In this document: positions 17,855 to 21,222 of the stretch, piece by piece
Numbering within the stretch: position 1 is the stretch's first letter
Layout: each line of letters opens with the position of its first letter
Virus record (IMG/VR): IMGVR_UViG_3300037882_001932
Span: 1 to 21,222 of that record
Source of the DNA: a virus
DNA length: 21,222 bases
Strand: one strand, 5' to 3'
Notes under the pieces: generated by a model
Databases searched by the model: none
What the model saw: the letters and a program-made list of their open reading frames with translations, nothing else
Told to the model about the DNA's origin: nothing
Made by a program: the position numbers and the translations under genes

Positions 17855-18541
17855 ATGACAGTAACAACTTCAGGGACCACAACTTATAATTTACGTGTAG
17901 ACGAGATTGTAGACCTCGCTATCAAACGTTTAGGAGGTGAGCCAACCACTGGGATTGATTCGAAACAAGCACGTCACGAGTTAAACCTCCTTCTTATTGA
18001 TTTAACTAACAGAGGTGTTCCTCTCTCTAAAATTGAACTTAAAGTTAAAACACTGACAGCGGGTGATGCGACGTTAAACTTAGATGAAGATGACAACGAT
18101 ATTCTAAACGCTGTAGTTTCTTACGGGGACATTGATTTACGTCTCGAAAGATACTCTCTATCAGAGTTCAACCTTATACCAGATAAAACACAAACTTCAA
18201 GACCCACCCACTATGCGGTAGACCGTCAACGTACAGTTACTGTTGTTAAACTTTGGCCTACTCCTGATAGTTCTACTGATTCGTTTAAGTATTACTCGAC
18301 AACACGTATTGAGGACGTGACTGCGGCTTACCAATATGTGGATATCGCTTACCGTTTTCTACCGGCTTTAACAGCGGGTTTAGCTTACAAACTATCTTTT
18401 GATAGGGGTGCCGGTGAAGATCAGTTGAATTACCGTAACCAACTAAAAGCTGAATACGAGGAATTGTTAAGAAACGCAATGACAGAAGACAGAGAAAGAG
18501 CTTCATTCAAGGTAATGCCTTATCCTTATGGTCGGAGGTAA
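17855..18541 (+). CDS. P22 gp4-like head completion (DNA stabilisation) protein (228 aa)
   Basis: In P22, gp4 binds the portal after packaging, plugs the channel and seats the tail. Here the start NLRVDEIVDLAIKRLGGE, then ARHELNLLLIDLTNRGVPL, the middle strands (LNLDEDDNDILNAV), the SRPTHYAVDRQRTVTVVKLW segment and the helical end (LTAGLAYKLSFDRGAGEDQL) follow this family's order: helical bundle, beta part, helical bundle. The length (228 aa) is longer than P22 gp4 (166 aa) but common in relatives. Position after the coat is the same as in P22. The SD is AGGG about 11 bases before the ATG. Confidence 0.75.
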   Translation: MTVTTSGTTTYNLRVDEIVDLAIKRLGGEPTTGIDSKQARHELNLLLIDLTNRGVPLSKIELKVKTLTAGDATLNLDEDDNDILNAVVSYGDIDLRLERYSLSEFNLIPDKTQTSRPTHYAVDRQRTVTVVKLWPTPDSSTDSFKYYSTTRIEDVTAAYQYVDIAYRFLPALTAGLAYKLSFDRGAGEDQLNYRNQLKAEYEELLRNAMTEDRERASFKVMPYPYGRR

Positions 18542-18544
18542 TTT

Positions 18545-18880
18545 ATGAGCTTGTTTAAAAGACGTGGTAAGTCTCGTAAGTTGGTTCCTGTTTTTATTTG
18601 TGACAGATCAGGTTTTAAACACCCGATTACCGAAGCAGTTAAAGAGCCAGGTACAGGTTACGTTGTGCACAAAACCGAATCAGACGGTCTCTACTCTATG
18701 GTATGTCACCCTCAAAATAAACCTTATAAACCGGCGCGACAAACAGTAAATCGTTTTGTTCAATACTTTAGACCAGATACTACGATTGACGCGGCGTTCG
18801 GTTTGTTGATGGAAGATGGTTCCTTTATAATCACAGAAGATGAAAATAACTTAGAATATACGGATACCTCGTTGGATTAA
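18545..18880 (+). CDS. Small probable metal-binding virion-module protein (111 aa)
   Basis: A strong GGAGG lies directly after the upstream gene, with the start four bases past its stop. The core FICDRSGFKHPITEAVKEPG, then YVVHKTESDGLYSMVCHPQN, carries a Cys-Asp-x-Ser-Gly-Phe knuckle and a Cys-His-Pro-Gln-Asn end. It recalls a small phage protein with a CDR-GF---------G--V---------HPQ pattern found beside gp4-like genes. One Cys of a classical four-ligand site is missing, so zinc binding is a guess. The C-terminus is acidic and Thr-rich. It probably joins the head-tail interface. Confidence 0.65.
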   Translation: MSLFKRRGKSRKLVPVFICDRSGFKHPITEAVKEPGTGYVVHKTESDGLYSMVCHPQNKPYKPARQTVNRFVQYFRPDTTIDAAFGLLMEDGSFIITEDENNLEYTDTSLD

Positions 18881-18881
18881 T

Positions 18882-20768
18882 ATGGCCGATAAAAAAATAT
18901 CAGAATTAAATCAAGTAGTCGAAGTCGGTTTAACTGATATGTTACTTGTAGTGCAGAACGGTACATCTAAAAGAGCTTCGGCCCAACAACTATCTAATCT
19001 CTTGAATACGGACCTTACACTAGGTGAACTTGTAGACGTATCTGTAAGTGGTATTACTGATGGTCAAACAATCATATATGATGAGTTAAGTAGTAAGTAC
19101 GTACCTTCAGACATCCCTAACACAACTTCTATTAACAACGTTTTAGACCAAGTTATCGCTGCTAACGCTTCTATCTCTAACGTAGTTACGTCTTTATCTA
19201 ATACCGTAGCTTCTATATCAGCTGTAGTAGGTTCGTACGACTCTCAAATCGCTGCGGTTAGTGTACGAGTAACGTCTGTGATGAGCGGTGTTACGAATTT
19301 AACTTCTGTTGAACTAGCAGCCCGTACATCGATTATGGTTAATGTTAACGCTGTTTCAGCAGCTAACGGTCTGACAAATGCCAGAGTGACCTCTGTTGAT
19401 TCGTATTACCAAACAGTAAAAACAAGTACAGACGCTTCTATTGTAAGTGTTGAGAACCATGTAAATACAGTCTCAACCGCTAATGTAGTAACAGAGGCAC
19501 GAGTTACTAGTGTAAATAATTATTTCTTAAACCAAGTTTCTGTTCTTGGGGGTTCTTTAACTTCTGTTGACTCCCGTGTTACATCGGTTGTTAGTGCCAA
19601 ACAAGACAACCTCGTTAGTGGCACAAACATAAAGACAATTAACGGAGATTCAATCTTAGGCTCAGGCAATTTAGTTGTTAGTGGCGGTGGCGGTGGAGGG
19701 GGCTCTCTTTATTTAGTAACAAGTTCAGCCGCGCCAACAGTAGCTCCTGTGGTTGAAGTTGGGGCTCTTGACAGTATCGCTTTAGGTAGTAACGCGTACG
19801 TCAGTTCACTTGGTAGTAATTCTATCGCTATAGGTCACGCAAGGACAGTCGGGTCCAACGGTATATCAATACAAACGTTAGACTCTTCAGTAGATGAGTG
19901 GGGGGCTGCTGCTGCCGAATCTATTGTTATAGGTCCAGGTTACGTTGAGGCAGGGTCTACTGGTAGTGCCGTTATTGCTGGCGCTTTTGGTAGTGTTTTA
20001 GGTAACTCTACAAGTTGTTTGATTTTAGGCCAAGGTTCACAAATCAGTAGTGGGTCTGAAAGCTGCGCTATTATTCACTCTACAGGCGCTCAAATAGGTT
20101 TTGGTGGTGGTTCTGAAGATTCTTCTATCCTCAGCTCACCTAACTCACAAATAGGTTTTGGGGGCACTTCTTCTAACGACACAATCGTGGGTGGCTCTAG
20201 TCACAACATCGCTTATTCCGCAGGGTCATTCGGTGGTAATTTAATTTTAGGCGGTAGTTCAAACACGATAGACGACGCTAGTAACTGTGTAGTTGTAGGC
20301 GGTAGTGGGGTTATTATCAATGGTGCAGTGGACGGTGCTATTTCTCTTGGTGGCGGTAAACTATCAGCTAATAGTATGGTGGGTTTCCCAGCTTCTAACA
20401 CAGGCCAAACTTCTCTGTATATTCAATCAGAAGTCACGACAGACGCTACTCCTACTATTTTGAGTACTACTAACCCTTTTAAAATAGGTTTGGGCAGTTT
20501 TTATGTTTTCAAAATTTTAGTAGGTGGTAAGAGTAACTCCCCTGAACAGGCTGCTGGGTATGAATTTACTGGCACTATCCGTAACTTCAGTGGGACAACT
20601 TCTCTTTTAGGTTCTGTAACTAAAACAGTTCTCGGTGAAGATAACGCTGCTTGGGATTGTAACGTAACCGCAGATAACACAACTGACACCCTTAGTATTA
20701 CGGTAACCGGTGAAAACGCGGTAGAAGTTCTTTGGTGTGCGAGTGTCTACGTCACACAAGTATTTTAA
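18882..20768 (+). CDS. Tail fibre or tailspike-like protein (628 aa)
   Basis: This is probably the trimeric receptor-binding fibre. Domains in order: an N-terminal attachment motif (MADKKISELNQVVEVGLTDM, residues 1-45); a Ser/Val-rich helical or coiled shaft (about 75-240) containing RVTSV at residues 129, 168 and 207, an exact 39-residue period; a fibre linker KQDNLVSGTNIKTINGDS (240-257); a run of seven Gly (268-274); YadA-like beta-roll repeats (about 297-510: SIALGS, SIAIGH, SIVIGP and similar); and a C-terminal domain (GYEFTGTIRNFSGTTSLLGS) that I recall at the ends of many aquatic phage fibres. The gene starts one base after the previous stop. Confidence 0.8.
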   Translation: MADKKISELNQVVEVGLTDMLLVVQNGTSKRASAQQLSNLLNTDLTLGELVDVSVSGITDGQTIIYDELSSKYVPSDIPNTTSINNVLDQVIAANASISNVVTSLSNTVASISAVVGSYDSQIAAVSVRVTSVMSGVTNLTSVELAARTSIMVNVNAVSAANGLTNARVTSVDSYYQTVKTSTDASIVSVENHVNTVSTANVVTEARVTSVNNYFLNQVSVLGGSLTSVDSRVTSVVSAKQDNLVSGTNIKTINGDSILGSGNLVVSGGGGGGGSLYLVTSSAAPTVAPVVEVGALDSIALGSNAYVSSLGSNSIAIGHARTVGSNGISIQTLDSSVDEWGAAAAESIVIGPGYVEAGSTGSAVIAGAFGSVLGNSTSCLILGQGSQISSGSESCAIIHSTGAQIGFGGGSEDSSILSSPNSQIGFGGTSSNDTIVGGSSHNIAYSAGSFGGNLILGGSSNTIDDASNCVVVGGSGVIINGAVDGAISLGGGKLSANSMVGFPASNTGQTSLYIQSEVTTDATPTILSTTNPFKIGLGSFYVFKILVGGKSNSPEQAAGYEFTGTIRNFSGTTSLLGSVTKTVLGEDNAAWDCNVTADNTTDTLSITVTGENAVEVLWCASVYVTQVF

Positions 20769-20785
20769 GTAAAGGGTGAAAATAA

Positions 20786-20935
20786 ATGAAACGTCCTGGT
20801 GGTTTATACGCAAACATCCACGCTAAGAGGAAACGTGGAAACAAAATGAGAGAACCTGGGGATAAAGGTGCTCCAACTTCTAAAGACTTTAAAGCAGCTG
20901 CTAAAACAGTTAAACCGTATAAAAAGAAGAAATAG
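20786..20935 (+). CDS. Very small basic virion-type protein (49 aa)
   Basis: AAAGGG lies eight bases before the ATG. The product (MKRPGGLYANIHAKRKRGNK, then MREPGDKGAPTSKDFKAAAK, ending KKKK) is strongly basic. The GLYANIH-KRKR and KGAPT--DF--AAKT words match a tiny protein I recall in aquatic podovirus genomes, usually next to the gene that follows here. The likely role is DNA or portal binding inside the virion; none is proven as far as I know. Confidence 0.75.
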   Translation: MKRPGGLYANIHAKRKRGNKMREPGDKGAPTSKDFKAAAKTVKPYKKKK

Positions 20936-20937
20936 GT

Positions 20938-21207
20938 ATGGCCTCTAAGAAACCGTCAATCTCAATGACTAAGAAGGATAAGAACCCAGAAGGCGGTTTA
21001 AGCGCCGCGGGGAGAGCTAAGTACAACAAAGCTACTGGTTCAAACTTAAAACCTCCAGTGTCTAGTTCTGAAGCTAAGAAAAACCCTAAAGCTGCTGCTA
21101 GACGTAAAAGTTTCTGTGCGAGGATGTCTGGGGTAAAAGGTCCGATGAAGGACGAGAAGGGTCGCCCTACAAGAAAATCTTTAGCTTTAAAGAAATGGGA
21201 CTGTTAG
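20938..21207 (+). CDS. Small basic protein of a common podovirus type (89 aa)
   Basis: It starts two bases after the upstream stop with no clear SD (only AGGT overlapping the junction), so coupled translation is likely. The product is Lys/Arg-rich: KKDKNPEGGLSAAGRAKYNK, then ATGSNLKPPV, then KSFCARMSGVKGPMKDEKGR, then PTRKSLALKKW. The GGL-A-GRA-Y--ATGSNLKPP and S---RM-G--GP--DEKG-PTR pattern is shared by an uncharacterised phage protein family that I believe is DUF6321. A structural or DNA-binding role is plausible. The last 15 bases of the window hold no feature. Confidence 0.8.
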   Translation: MASKKPSISMTKKDKNPEGGLSAAGRAKYNKATGSNLKPPVSSSEAKKNPKAAARRKSFCARMSGVKGPMKDEKGRPTRKSLALKKWDC

Positions 21208-21222
21208 TTTAACCCTTTAAGG

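Overview
This window is a stretch of a tailed double-stranded DNA phage (or prophage) genome. No bacterial housekeeping gene is visible, most genes are tiny and tightly packed, and the right half is a textbook virion-morphogenesis module. The order terminase small subunit, terminase large subunit, large P22-type portal, scaffold-like protein, coat, P22 gp4-like head-completion protein, tail fibre points to a short-tailed (podovirus-like) phage with a P22-like plan. The coat resembles Mu gpT, and the last small basic proteins recall those of uncultured aquatic podoviruses. The host cannot be named from the sequence.

Layout. (1) Positions 1-5922 are read leftward: about 20 short genes in one dense array, mostly with good Shine-Dalgarno (SD) sites. 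Almost none has a recognisable function; they look like early or host-takeover genes. A near-consensus sigma70-type promoter at 5985-6013 faces into them. (2) Positions 5941-6805 have no gene. They hold that promoter, several palindromes and short direct repeats, a G/T-rich tract and a 68-base C-free, G-rich block with a canonical G-quadruplex motif, directly before the small terminase gene. This is a candidate control, replication or packaging region. (3) Positions 6806-7889 carry the small terminase and a small basic protein, read rightward. (4) Positions 7890-9718 form an unusual island between the small and large terminase genes. A leftward unit carries a 35-codon ORF with its own promoter and terminator, an aberrant Ile-type tRNA with its own promoter, and a small membrane protein. 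A divergent rightward promoter drives a 63-aa gene, followed by about 735 bases with no credible gene but many nested perfect stems. (5) Positions 9719-21207 hold terL, portal, a small protein, a GroES-like co-chaperonin, scaffold-like protein, two head proteins, coat, gp4-like protein, a probable zinc-binding protein, a tail fibre and two small basic virion-type proteins. Terminators and extended -10 promoters split this module around the coat genes.

Two things stand out. One is a family of at least eleven dispersed, hairpin-forming repeats (GGTACGTCC, variable self-complementary centre, GGTACGCCCG, then often GTCAAACT). They sit in intergenic spaces, inside at least four small protein genes and against the tRNA 3' end, but none was seen right of position 8360. 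The other is the inter-terminase island, whose size, structure and neighbours resemble the large phage RNAs GOLLD and ROOL. Family membership cannot be established by eye.
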